Notes under the pieces: generated by a model | Seen by the model: only the letters and a program-made list of their open reading frames with translations | Databases searched by the model: none | Told to the model about the DNA's origin: nothing | DNA from: Streptomyces albus subsp. albus | GTDB lineage: Bacteria; Actinomycetota; Actinomycetes; Streptomycetales; Streptomycetaceae | Length of the DNA: 64,000 nucleotides | Direction: 5' to 3' | Assembly (NCBI RefSeq): GCF_000719865.1 | Contig: NZ_JOID01000001.1 | Span: 62,001-126,000, forward strand | Program-made: the position numbers and the translations under genes | Part shown: in pieces, positions 36,380 to 43,346 of the stretch | Layout: every line of letters starts with the position of its first letter | Position numbering within the stretch: position 1 is the first letter of the stretch

Positions 36380-36690
36380 CAGTGGTCCTCATTCCGGTTG
36401 TTCGGGTTGGTCGGGCCCAGCGCGGCCGGGCGGCGCGGCGGGGGCAGTTGCCGGGGGTCGTCCTGGGCGGCGATGCCCAGGGCGTCGTTGAGTTCGAGTT
36501 CGCGCTGCGCCATGCCGGCCTTGACGTCGAGGGCGAAGTCCTTGAGGCGGTGGCCCGCCTCGACGGCCTTGTCGGCGGCCTGGGCCACCAGGCTCTCCGG
36601 GGTGAGCCGCTTCAGCGTGCGGTTGACCTTGGTGGTGGCCCACACGCCCGTGGCGGCGCCCGCGGTGAACCAGAACATACGGCGGAACAT
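36379..36690 (-). CDS. Small conserved protein (DUF6167-like)
   Basis: 103 residues. A short hydrophobic N-terminus ([20 protein letters not shown]) could anchor it to the membrane. A charged helical middle ([20 protein letters not shown]) and a Pro/Asn-rich end follow. This matches the small actinobacterial protein that regularly precedes alaS; the domain number is from memory. Sandwiched between the DUF948 gene (3-nt gap) and alaS (1-nt overlap), so co-transcribed. No function can be assigned. Confidence 0.85.
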   Translation of the reverse strand: MFRRMFWFTAGAATGVWATTKVNRTLKRLTPESLVAQAADKAVEAGHRLKDFALDVKAGMAQRELELNDALGIAAQDDPRQLPPPRRPAALGPTNPNNRNEDH

Positions 36691-36693
36691 CGG

Positions 36694-37131
36694 TCAGCCT
36701 CTCCCTCGCCGGTCGCCCCGGCCGCCCTCGCGTGCCGGGGGCACCGCTCGACTCCTGATCACGGTGCGGCGCCGCTCCCGCGGCGCGCCCTTGCGTCCGA
36801 TTGCCCGGCGGACGCCGTAGCCGAACGCGGCGACCTTCACCAGCGGGCCGCCGAAGGTGGAGGCGACGGTCGAGGAGAGCGCGGAGGCGTTGGAGGTGAC
36901 CTCCTGGACGTCGGACGCGATGGCGTCGACCCGGCTCAGCTGGCTCTGCGCGGAGCGGACGGTCTCGGAGGCCTCGCTCAGCAGCGGGACGGCGTGCTCG
37001 GTGACGTCCGCCACCAGCCGGGTCGCCGCTCTGAGCACCTGGGCCAGCCTCACCAGCACCACGGCGAGGAAGGACACCAGAATCGCCCAGAAGACGGCTA
37101 CGAGAATCCCGGCCACTTCTCCACCGGACAC
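36694..37131 (-). CDS. DUF948 membrane-associated protein
   Basis: 145 residues from GTG 37131. One N-terminal transmembrane helix (residues ~7-27, AGILVAVFWAILVSFLAVVL). A coiled-coil-like stretch follows (LRAATRLVADVTEHAVPLLSEASETVRS as heptads), and a basic C-terminal tail. Typical of the DUF948 proteins found with alaS in actinobacteria; related proteins are general-stress proteins in Firmicutes. First gene of the alaS transcript after the rpsD terminator. Confidence 0.88.
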   Translation of the reverse strand: MSGGEVAGILVAVFWAILVSFLAVVLVRLAQVLRAATRLVADVTEHAVPLLSEASETVRSAQSQLSRVDAIASDVQEVTSNASALSSTVASTFGGPLVKVAAFGYGVRRAIGRKGAPRERRRTVIRSRAVPPAREGGRGDRRGRG

Positions 37132-37451
37132 CTTGGCACCGCTCCCTCAGACGACTGCGACCCGGCTGCGCCCCGGGAGGTCACCGGCCCCGGCCGGGGC
37201 CCCGCGCGCGGGGCGGCGGGCCGGTCCGCCGGGTGGTCCGGCCTGTTCGGCGGCGCGGGACCTGGCAGAAGCCTAGCGTCTCGCGCCGACGGCCCCGCAC
37301 CCGATTTGCCGTGGCGCCGGAAGGCCCGTCCGGGCCGCAACGCGGACCGCCGCCTCCCCCGGTGTGCACGGGGAGGCGGCGGTTCCCGCCCGGCGGCCGC
37401 GGCCGCGTGAGGCGATACGTTTCCGCGGGCGCGGGCCGACGTGAGCGGGCG
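37132..37451. other. rpsD-DUF948 intergenic region
   Basis: 320 nt. Contains the rpsD terminator (37346-37383); the remainder should hold the promoter for the DUF948-DUF6167-alaS-ruvX transcript, but no clear -35/-10 pair could be assigned. Confidence 0.55.
37346..37383 (-). terminator. rpsD terminator hairpin
   Basis: Perfect 14-bp stem (37346-37359 with 37370-37383) and 10-nt loop, about 68 nt downstream of the rpsD stop. Confidence 0.8.
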
Positions 37452-38063
37452 TCAGCGCGCGTAGTACTCGACGACCAGCTGCTCGTCGCAGATGACCGGG
37501 ATCTCCTTGCGGTTGGGGTCCCGGTCCAGGCGGAAGGCGAGCGCCTGGAGGTTGACCTCCAGGTAGCGCGGGGTCTCGCCGTCGGTGTCGTAGCCGCCCT
37601 CGCGGGCGACGAGGAAGGGGTGCTTGGCGCGGCTGCGCTCGCGCACCCGCACGACGTCGTCCGGGCGGACCCGGAAGGACGGCTTGTCGACCTTGCGGCC
37701 GTTGACCTCGATGTGGCCGTGGACCACCATCTGGCGGGCCTGGTAGATCGTGCGGGCGATACCCGACCGCAGGACGAGCGCGTCCAGACGGCGCTCCAGC
37801 TCGACGATGAGGGCTTCGCCCGTCTTGCCTTCGACCTTCCGAGCGCGGTCGTAGGCACGGGCCATCTGGCGCTCGCTGATGTCGTACTGGGCGCGCAGAC
37901 GCTGCTTCTCCAGCAGCCGGACCTTGTAGTCGCTGTTCTGCTTGCGGCCACGGCCGTGCTCGCCCGGCGGATACGGGCGGGCCTCGAAGTACTTGACGGC
38001 CTTCGGCGTCAGGGCGATGCCCAGGGCACGCGACTTCTTGACCTTGGGACGCGACTGGTTCAC
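37452..38063 (-). CDS. rpsD: 30S ribosomal protein S4
   Basis: 203 residues, GTG start at 38063 with GGAGGG upstream. Primary 16S rRNA binder that nucleates the 30S body. Recognised from [20 protein letters not shown], the S4 RNA-binding domain ([40 protein letters not shown]) and its C-terminus [12 protein letters not shown]. It has no N-terminal zinc cysteines (C-minus type). It stands apart from the ribosomal operons, as is usual for streptomycetes, and its start is only 22 nt from an iron box. Confidence 0.97.
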   Translation of the reverse strand: MNQSRPKVKKSRALGIALTPKAVKYFEARPYPPGEHGRGRKQNSDYKVRLLEKQRLRAQYDISERQMARAYDRARKVEGKTGEALIVELERRLDALVLRSGIARTIYQARQMVVHGHIEVNGRKVDKPSFRVRPDDVVRVRERSRAKHPFLVAREGGYDTDGETPRYLEVNLQALAFRLDRDPNRKEIPVICDEQLVVEYYAR

Positions 38064-38085
38064 GGGGAAACACCCTCCATGTAAG

Positions 38086-38104
38086 TTAGGTGAGGCTTAC
38101 CTTA
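38086..38104. promoter_or_regulatory. Iron box (DmdR1/IdeR operator)
   Basis: TTAGGTGAGGCTTACCTTA differs little from the actinobacterial iron-box consensus TTAGGTTAGGCTAACCTAA. It lies between the divergent starts of rpsD (38063) and the DUF2470 gene (38119), 14 nt before the latter, so it must overlap that gene's promoter. Repression by iron-bound DmdR1/IdeR is expected. Confidence 0.8.
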
Positions 38105-38118
38105 TCGGAGGAGAACGC

Positions 38119-38988
38119 ATGTTTCGACCTGGGAGCCCCATGCCCGGCTCCGGCCGCTCCACGGAATCCGTGCCGGCCCCTGCCGGGACGACGGGTCAGC
38201 CGCGCCCCTGGGAAGACGCCCGGCAGCCGGTGGCCGCCGAACGCGTACGTACCCTCGCGGAGTCGAACGCCTCCGCCGCGCTGGTCATTCCGGGCACGGA
38301 CTCGGGCGGTTGGGGCGCCGGTGCGCCCACGGCACGCGCCGTCACGGCGGACGGGGACGTGCTGCTGCTGATGCCTGGGGACTCCCCCGCGGCTCGCGCC
38401 GCGGCCCACGCGCAGGACGACGAGCTCACCGCCCTGATCGAGATCGCGGACGTCGCGCCCGTCGCCGTACCCCATCGTATCCGGGGCCGGGCGTGGCTCG
38501 GCGGCTGGCTGACGCGGCTCCGGGGCCGGGAGCGGGCCGAGGCGCTGGCCCTGCTCGCCGCACCGCACCCCGAGATCCGGCCCGCCGGCGGTGATCCGGC
38601 CACCCGGACGGTGCTGCGGCTGGAGGTCGGAGAGGCCGCGGTGGACGACCTCTGGGGTGCGGAAGCCGTCGAACCGGACGCGTTCGCCGCCGCCCGGGCG
38701 GATCCCCTCGCAGCCCAAGAGGCGGAGATCCTGCAGCACTTGGCGGCCGCGCACGGTGACGCGCTGCGCGGGCTGTGCCGGCTGCTCGGGGAGCGGGCCG
38801 ACCGCGTCTGCGGCGCGCGCGGCCGGGGCGTACCGCTCTCGCTGGACCGTTTCGGGCTGCGCGTCCGCTTCACGGAGGGCGCCGAACCCGTCTTCGACGC
38901 CCGCTTCGACTTCCCGGAACCGGTGAGGGACGTCACAGAACTCCGCCGCGCGCTGGGGACCCTCTTCGCCGCCGCGGACGGGGACTAG
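38119..38988 (+). CDS. DUF2470 domain protein under iron control
   Basis: 289 residues from ATG 38119, with GGAGGAG 5 nt upstream. The N-terminal ~220 residues resemble the split-barrel part of HugZ-like heme/flavin-binding proteins (ALVIPGTDSG, VLLLMPGDSPAARAAAHAQD, IADVAPVAVPHRIRGRAWL). The C-terminal ~75 residues are the DUF2470 domain (ILQHLAAAHGDALRGL, LSLDRFGLRVRFTEGAEPV). Related domains occur in heme oxygenase-like proteins. With the iron box, a role in heme or iron handling is likely but inferred. Divergent from rpsD. Confidence 0.85.
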   Translation: MFRPGSPMPGSGRSTESVPAPAGTTGQPRPWEDARQPVAAERVRTLAESNASAALVIPGTDSGGWGAGAPTARAVTADGDVLLLMPGDSPAARAAAHAQDDELTALIEIADVAPVAVPHRIRGRAWLGGWLTRLRGRERAEALALLAAPHPEIRPAGGDPATRTVLRLEVGEAAVDDLWGAEAVEPDAFAAARADPLAAQEAEILQHLAAAHGDALRGLCRLLGERADRVCGARGRGVPLSLDRFGLRVRFTEGAEPVFDARFDFPEPVRDVTELRRALGTLFAAADGD

Positions 38989-39042
38989 CAGGGAAGCCAA
39001 GGGCATGCCCGGCGACCGGCGGGTCCGTCGCCCACGGCGCTG

Positions 39043-39105
39043 CGGTCCGGCCGCGGGCCCCGGCGGTCGCGGCAGCCGGCGGTGGCCGGCAGCGCGGCCG
39101 GACCG
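39043..39105 (+). terminator. Hairpin downstream of the DUF2470 gene
   Basis: Perfect 13-bp stem (39043-39055 with 39093-39105) around a 37-nt GC-rich loop, 54 nt past the stop codon. Confidence 0.5.
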
Positions 39106-39415
39106 GCTCCCGCCGCACCGTGGCGTCCACCGCCGGCCGGGGCTGACCCGGCCCGGGCTCCCCGGCCCTCCGTACACGGCGGTGACGTGGATCCCGGCCG
39201 TGCGGGAGAGGGGGGCGGGAGAAGCGGTGTCCGGCCGGGCGGAGCGGCACCGCGCAAGGCCGGCCGGCAGTCAACTTCTCGGCCGTGAACGGACCGAGCT
39301 TGTTGGCTCAGTCGGTCACACCGATTCATGCTCTCCTGCGCGGCCGGCTTCCGCGCCCGGAGTCACATCAGCAGGTGACGCCCTGGCCCTTGCGGCCGGG
39401 GCCGCTTTCCATCCT

Positions 39416-39480
39416 TCTATACACCGTGTGTATACATGGCATGTATACATGCCGTGTGCACATCAGGTGCATACGAACCG
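39416..39480 (+). repeat. Five-unit 13-bp iteron-like array
   Basis: Five consecutive 13-nt units: TCTATACACCGTG (39416), TGTATACATGGCA (39429), TGTATACATGCCG (39442), TGTGCACATCAGG (39455), TGCATACGAACCG (39468). Each core is GTATAC or a variant (CTATAC, GTGCAC, GCATAC). Neighbouring units also form dyads: a perfect 9+1+9 repeat at 39430-39448 and a 7+3+7 repeat at 39418-39434. The AT content is well above its surroundings. The array ends at the GAGAGG ribosome-binding site of the TPR gene. It looks like a multi-site operator. Confidence 0.75.
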
Positions 39481-39490
39481 AGAGGCATCG

Positions 39491-40546
39491 ATGTACGGCA
39501 AGGCATTCGCCCCGGAGTACCAGGGCGCGCTCAGCGCCCTGTCCGTCAACTCCTCACTGACCGACGTCCTGGCCGTCGGCACCGAGCAGTTGCACGCGGC
39601 CGAGCGCGCCGGACGGGACGGGGAGGCGGCGCGTTCGGGACTCGCGGTGGCCGAGGCGCACCGCCGGCTGGGCCGGGTCGAGGACGCGGACCGGGCCTGG
39701 AAGGCCAGTTACCGCGCGGCGCGGCAGGCCGGGGACGTCGCGGCGATGGCCTGGGCACTGTGGAGCGGCGGCACGCTGGCCCGGCAGCGCGGCGCGCTCC
39801 CACTGGCCCGGCGGCTGCTCCAGCTCGCAGCCGACCTGGGCGAACACGGCGGGGACGTCGTCGTCCGCGGTTACTCGCTGGCCGGCCTGGCCGAGACCGG
39901 CCGTATCCAGGGTGACTACGAGGCCGTCGGCCGGCTGCACGAGCAGTTGCTCGCCGAGGCCCGGCGCCGCGGGGAGGCGCGGCACACGGTGTGGGCGCTG
40001 GAGGGCATCGCGCAGATGCACCGCAACACCGGGCGCTACGACTCGGCCTACTCCCTGTTCGAGGAAGCCGCCGAGATCGCCGCCCGCGCCGACGACCGGC
40101 GCGGTCACGCCTGGGCGCTGCGCGGTCTCGCCGATGTGGTGTCGGTGCGCGACGGGGACACCGAGCGGGCCCTGGAACTGCTGAGCGAGGCGGAGACGAC
40201 GTGCCGGGCGATGCGGCTGTCCAGCGCCCTGGCCTACAACCACAAGATGCGCGGCAACGTTCTGTACCGGGCGGGGCGTTACACGCAGGCAAGGGCGCTG
40301 TACGAACAGGCGCTCGGGGAGTTCCGCGACATGAGCGAGCCGCGCGGGGAGGCCCTGTCGCGGCTGGGTCTCGCCAAGGCCCTGGCACGGCTCGGCCGCG
40401 ACCCCGACGAGACGGCGGCCGAACTGGCCGAGCTCGCCGGTCTGCTGGAGCGGATCGGTCTGCGGCACGTGCGCGGGATGGTGGCCCGGGCCCACGAGGA
40501 ACTGGGCATACCGACCGACACGAGGACGACGGAGCCGACACGATGA
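39491..40546 (+). CDS. TPR-repeat protein coupled to a prenyl synthase
   Basis: 351 residues from ATG 39491, GAGAGG 5 nt upstream. Composed of about seven tetratricopeptide-like helical pairs (for example HRRLGRVEDADRAWKASYRA, RRGHAWALRGLADVVSVRDG, RAGRYTQARALYEQALGEF), spaced about 40 residues apart. No DNA-binding, kinase or catalytic domain is visible; it should be a protein-interaction scaffold or sensor. Its stop overlaps the start of the polyprenyl synthase gene (ATGA), which implies stoichiometric coupling. The 13-bp iteron array immediately upstream suggests dedicated regulation. Confidence 0.85.
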   Translation: MYGKAFAPEYQGALSALSVNSSLTDVLAVGTEQLHAAERAGRDGEAARSGLAVAEAHRRLGRVEDADRAWKASYRAARQAGDVAAMAWALWSGGTLARQRGALPLARRLLQLAADLGEHGGDVVVRGYSLAGLAETGRIQGDYEAVGRLHEQLLAEARRRGEARHTVWALEGIAQMHRNTGRYDSAYSLFEEAAEIAARADDRRGHAWALRGLADVVSVRDGDTERALELLSEAETTCRAMRLSSALAYNHKMRGNVLYRAGRYTQARALYEQALGEFRDMSEPRGEALSRLGLAKALARLGRDPDETAAELAELAGLLERIGLRHVRGMVARAHEELGIPTDTRTTEPTR

Positions 40547-41688
40547 CAGCGCTCCCAGCGCTCCCAGCGCTCCCAGCGCTCCCAGCGGTGACGAGGGGCG
40601 CGGCGGCCGCTCCACGGCCCACCGCACACCCGAACCGTCCGGGCACGGTGGCGGAGGGCGAGCCGCACTGCGACGCCGGCGGCCGTTCCGGCGACGTCCG
40701 CCGGACCCTTGAGCGCTGCCGTTCCCTGGTCCGGCCCGTCCTCGCCGAAGCCGTGGGGCGGCTGCACCCCTGGGTCGGTGAGATGGCCGCCTACTCCTTC
40801 GGCTGGTGCGAGGCCGGCGGCGCGCCGGCCTCCGCCTCCGGCGGCAAGGGCGTACGGCAGGCGCTCGCGGTACTCGGGGCCGAGGCGGCCGGTGCGCCCG
40901 GGCGGGCCGGGGTGGCCGCGGCCGTCGCGGTGGAACTGGTGCACACCTTCTCCCTGCTGCACGACGACATCATGGACGGCGACGCGGAGCGGCGCGGCCG
41001 CCCGACCGTGTGGAAGGCCTACGGCACCGGGCCGGCGGTGCTCGCGGGCGACGCCCTGTTCGCACTGGCCGTCGAGACGCTCGCCACGCAGCCGGCTGGG
41101 GCCGGGGCCGTGCGGACGCTGTCCGCGACGCTGGGCGACCTGCTGCGCGGGCAGGCGGACGACCTGCTGTTCGCCCGCCGTCCGTGGACGGGACCGGACC
41201 GGGTGCGGCCCGGCGAGTACCGGGCGATGGCGGAGCACAAGACGGGCGCCCTGCTGGGCTGCTCGGCCGCGCTGGGCGCCGTGCTCGGCGGGGCCGGCCC
41301 CGAGACGGCCGCCACCCTCGACCGGGCGGGCCGCCACCTGGGCGTCGCGTTCCAGATCATCGACGACGTACTGGGCATCTGGGGCGATCCGCAGGTCACC
41401 GGCAAGCCGGTCCACGGTGATCTGCGCGAGCGGAAGAAGACCCTCCCGGTGCTGCTGGCGCTCGGCTCCCCGGGCGGCGGCCGGATCGCCGCACTCCTGG
41501 AGTCCGGCGACGCACCCGGCACGGCGGCGGCGCTGATCGAGGAGGCGGGCGGCCGTTCAGGGGCCCTGGCGGAGGCCCGGAGGCACATCACCGCCGCGGA
41601 GACGGCGCTCGCCGGAGTGCCGCTGGCCCCGGAAGCCGCCGGCGAACTGCGGTCGCTGCTCGGCCATCTGGTGCGGCGCGACGTCTGA
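40543..41688 (+). CDS. Polyprenyl diphosphate synthase (E-isoprenyl chain elongation)
   Basis: 381 residues. Class I trans-prenyltransferase, probably making geranyl-, farnesyl- or geranylgeranyl-diphosphate. First Asp-rich motif LLHDDIMD (D141-D145); GKGVRQAL at ~101 binds diphosphate. The second motif is IIDDVLGIWGDP (275-284), DDxxG rather than DDxxD, a variant found in many actinobacterial homologues. KTGALLGCSA and GKPVHGDLRERKKTLPVL are conserved. The N-terminus begins ALPALPALPALPA, encoded by a 9-bp tandem repeat. No terpene cyclase, squalene synthase or carotenoid gene is nearby, so product and pathway are unknown. Confidence 0.9.
   Translation: MTALPALPALPALPAVTRGAAAAPRPTAHPNRPGTVAEGEPHCDAGGRSGDVRRTLERCRSLVRPVLAEAVGRLHPWVGEMAAYSFGWCEAGGAPASASGGKGVRQALAVLGAEAAGAPGRAGVAAAVAVELVHTFSLLHDDIMDGDAERRGRPTVWKAYGTGPAVLAGDALFALAVETLATQPAGAGAVRTLSATLGDLLRGQADDLLFARRPWTGPDRVRPGEYRAMAEHKTGALLGCSAALGAVLGGAGPETAATLDRAGRHLGVAFQIIDDVLGIWGDPQVTGKPVHGDLRERKKTLPVLLALGSPGGGRIAALLESGDAPGTAAALIEEAGGRSGALAEARRHITAAETALAGVPLAPEAAGELRSLLGHLVRRDV
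40549..40587 (+). repeat. 9-bp tandem repeat at the 5' end of the prenyl synthase gene
   Basis: Four exact copies of GCGCTCCCA (40549-40584) plus GCG encode Ala-Leu-Pro repeats at residues 3-15. Unit length is a multiple of three, so copy-number change would vary the N-terminus without frameshift. Confidence 0.9.
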
Positions 41689-41692
41689 GCCG

Positions 41693-41735
41693 GTGGAGCG
41701 CCCCCGGTCCTCCGCACGGGCCGGGGGCGCTCCAC
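41693..41735 (+). terminator. Prenyl synthase terminator hairpin
   Basis: Perfect 15-bp stem (41693-41707 with 41721-41735) and 13-nt loop, starting 5 nt after the stop codon. It ends the TPR-prenyl synthase transcript. Confidence 0.85.
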
Positions 41736-41988
41736 ACGGCCGGAGCGCCACCCCTCATGGTCACGCGGCCCGCGCGACCGGGACCGTCGGACGGGCCGGG
41801 CGCCCTCGGCGCCGGGGGCGACGGCCGCACGCCGGCGGTGGCCCCGGCGAGCGGGCGGCTCCGGGGCGTGCGGCCGCGTGGGCCACGTGGCCGTGCGGCC
41901 GTGCGGCGGGACGACCTCGCATCAGGCCTTTTGGCGGCCGCACGGCCGCGGCGGCCCGCCGCCGGTCGCGTGCCGTCCCGGCGGCGCG

Positions 41989-42018
41989 TTGACCCGGCCC
42001 TCTGACGTGCGTCAGGGT
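41989..42018 (+). promoter_or_regulatory. Promoter with central operator for the dehydratase gene
   Basis: TTGACC (41989-41994) and CAGGGT (42013-42018) at 18-nt spacing. Between them lies the palindrome CTGACG-TG-CGTCAG (42002-42015). A dyad between -35 and -10 is the classic repressor position. Confidence 0.5.
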
Positions 42019-42063
42019 TCGACACGGCGCGTTCCGCGACCCCGCGCCGGAAGGATGACCGCC

Positions 42064-43023
42064 GTGATCGGCATCTCGGAGATCGAAGCCGCCGCCGAGC
42101 GGATCGCCGGGCACGTCGTGCGCACCCCGACCGTGGACAGCCCGGGGCTGTCGGCGCTGCTCGGCGCCCCGGTCACCGCGAAACTCGAACTGCTGCAGCG
42201 CACCGGCTCGTTCAAGGCGCGCGGGGCGGCGGCGAAGCTGCTGTCACTGGGCGAGGCCGAACGGGCCGCCGGGGTGGTGGCGGTCAGCGGCGGCAACCAC
42301 GGGATCGCCCTCGCGGTCATGGCCGCGGCCCTCGACGTGAAGGCCACGGTGGTGATGCCGCGCTCGGCGCCCGCCCGTGCCGTGGAGATCTCCGAGGCGG
42401 CCGGCGCGTCGGTGCGGCTGACCGACGACATGGACGGGGCCTTCGCGCTCATGACGCGGCTCCAGCAGGAGGGGCTGACCCTGGTCCACCCGTTCGACGA
42501 CCCGGTGGTGATCGCCGGACAGGGCACGGTCGGGCTGGAGTTCGCCGCCGACGCCGGTGAGCTGACCGATGTCCTCGTCAGCATCGGGGGCGGCGCTCTC
42601 ATCTCGGGTGTCGCCGCCGCGCTGCGGGCGAGCCGGCCCGGGGTGCGGCTGTGGGGTGTGGAGACCGAGGGCGCGCAGGCGATGTCCGAGGCGCTGGCGG
42701 CGGGCGGCCCGCGGCCGGTCGCCCTGTCGTCGATCGTCTCCACGCTCAGCGCCCCGTCCGTGTCGCAGCTCACGTACGACCATGTCTCCGCCCTCGTCAC
42801 CGAGGTTCTCGTGGTCCCGGACCGGGAGGCCGTGCGGGGCTCGCTGGACCTGGCCGACCACGGCAAGGTGTGGGCCGAACCGGCCGCCGGCTGTCTGCTG
42901 CCCGCCGCCCGGCGGGTCCTGGAGCGGGTCGGCGACGGGGCCCGGCTCGGCCTGGTGGTGTGCGGGGGCAACGCGACGACGGCCGACGTGTTCGCCTGGT
43001 CTCAGCGCTTCGGTCTGCGCTGA
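42064..43023 (+). CDS. Threonine/serine dehydratase-like fold-type II PLP enzyme
   Basis: 319 residues if GTG 42064 is used; GGAAGG (42049-42054) is 9 nt upstream of it, whereas it directly abuts the ATG at 42055. Schiff-base lysine in RTGSFKARGA (K51), PLP-phosphate loop SIGGGALISG (175-182), SGGNHGIALA (75-84), and CGGNATT near the C-terminus. Close to threonine dehydratase, serine racemase or hydroxyaspartate dehydratase; it lacks the C-terminal ACT domain of biosynthetic IlvA, so a catabolic role is more likely. A regulated promoter precedes it. Confidence 0.88.
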   Translation: MIGISEIEAAAERIAGHVVRTPTVDSPGLSALLGAPVTAKLELLQRTGSFKARGAAAKLLSLGEAERAAGVVAVSGGNHGIALAVMAAALDVKATVVMPRSAPARAVEISEAAGASVRLTDDMDGAFALMTRLQQEGLTLVHPFDDPVVIAGQGTVGLEFAADAGELTDVLVSIGGGALISGVAAALRASRPGVRLWGVETEGAQAMSEALAAGGPRPVALSSIVSTLSAPSVSQLTYDHVSALVTEVLVVPDREAVRGSLDLADHGKVWAEPAAGCLLPAARRVLERVGDGARLGLVVCGGNATTADVFAWSQRFGLR

Positions 43024-43135
43024 GGCCGCGGCGGCTTCCGGAAAGCGCTCGCGGAAGGGAGTGGACCGCGGACGCCTGGGGCCTGCGGGCGTGAATCCCC
43101 GGCCGGGGTTCGCTCCGGGGCGAAGGTTCCGCGCC

Positions 43136-43274
43136 GGGTCGGAGCGGGAGCTTCTCGCTGCCCCGGCGACCCCGGGCGACCGCGGACGCCGGCGGTACGC
43201 GGGGCGCGCGGTCGCCCGGGGTTTCCCGTCGGGTCGGGGCGGAAGCTTCTCGCTGTGCCGGACGGCCCCGGGCG
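43136..43274. repeat. Imperfect direct repeats, 95 nt apart
   Basis: Copies at 43136-43179 and 43231-43274 share GGGTCGG-x2-CGG-x-AGCTTCTCGCTG, then CCGG and CCCCGGGCG with a few substitutions. They flank a long hairpin. Confidence 0.6.
43170..43221. terminator. Bidirectional hairpin in the convergent region
   Basis: Perfect 15-bp stem (43170-43184 with 43207-43221), 22-nt loop, between the converging dehydratase and serine hydrolase genes. Confidence 0.55.
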
Positions 43275-43346
43275 CCGACCGGGAGGCCGGAGCCGCCCGC
43301 GCACCGGAAGGCGCCCCGCACCATTCTCACCACCCTCAGGCCGGGC

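Larger units (their letters stand above)
38989..39490. other. Intergenic region ahead of the TPR-prenyl synthase pair
   Basis: 502 nt. A 13-bp-stem hairpin (39043-39105) follows the DUF2470 gene. An imperfect dyad GACCGA (39292-39297) / TCGGTC (39312-39317) lies mid-way, and the 13-bp iteron array (39416-39480) fills the last part. An in-frame open stretch runs leftward from the TPR gene to about 39005, but it lacks protein-like composition and is treated as non-coding. Confidence 0.6.
41689..42063. other. Prenyl synthase-dehydratase intergenic region
   Basis: 375 nt with the prenyl synthase terminator (41693-41735) at one end and the dehydratase promoter with operator (41989-42018) at the other. 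The middle is GC-rich with several short palindromes (for example the GCGGCCGCACGGCCGC area near 41930) and no convincing gene. Confidence 0.6.
43024..43346. other. Convergent dehydratase-serine hydrolase intergenic region
   Basis: 323 nt. Two related ~44-nt direct repeats start at 43136 and 43231 (both contain AGCTTCTCGCTG). A 15-bp hairpin (43170-43221) lies between and within them. No gene is supported. Confidence 0.6.

Noticed and set aside
33086..36820. Plus-strand open frame of 1244 codons
   Set aside because: Antisense to alaS and ruvX, whose reading is unambiguous.
39005..39490. In-frame N-terminal extension of the TPR protein
   Set aside because: The ATG at 39491 has a good Shine-Dalgarno, the upstream translation is Pro/Arg-rich junk, and it would read through the iteron array.
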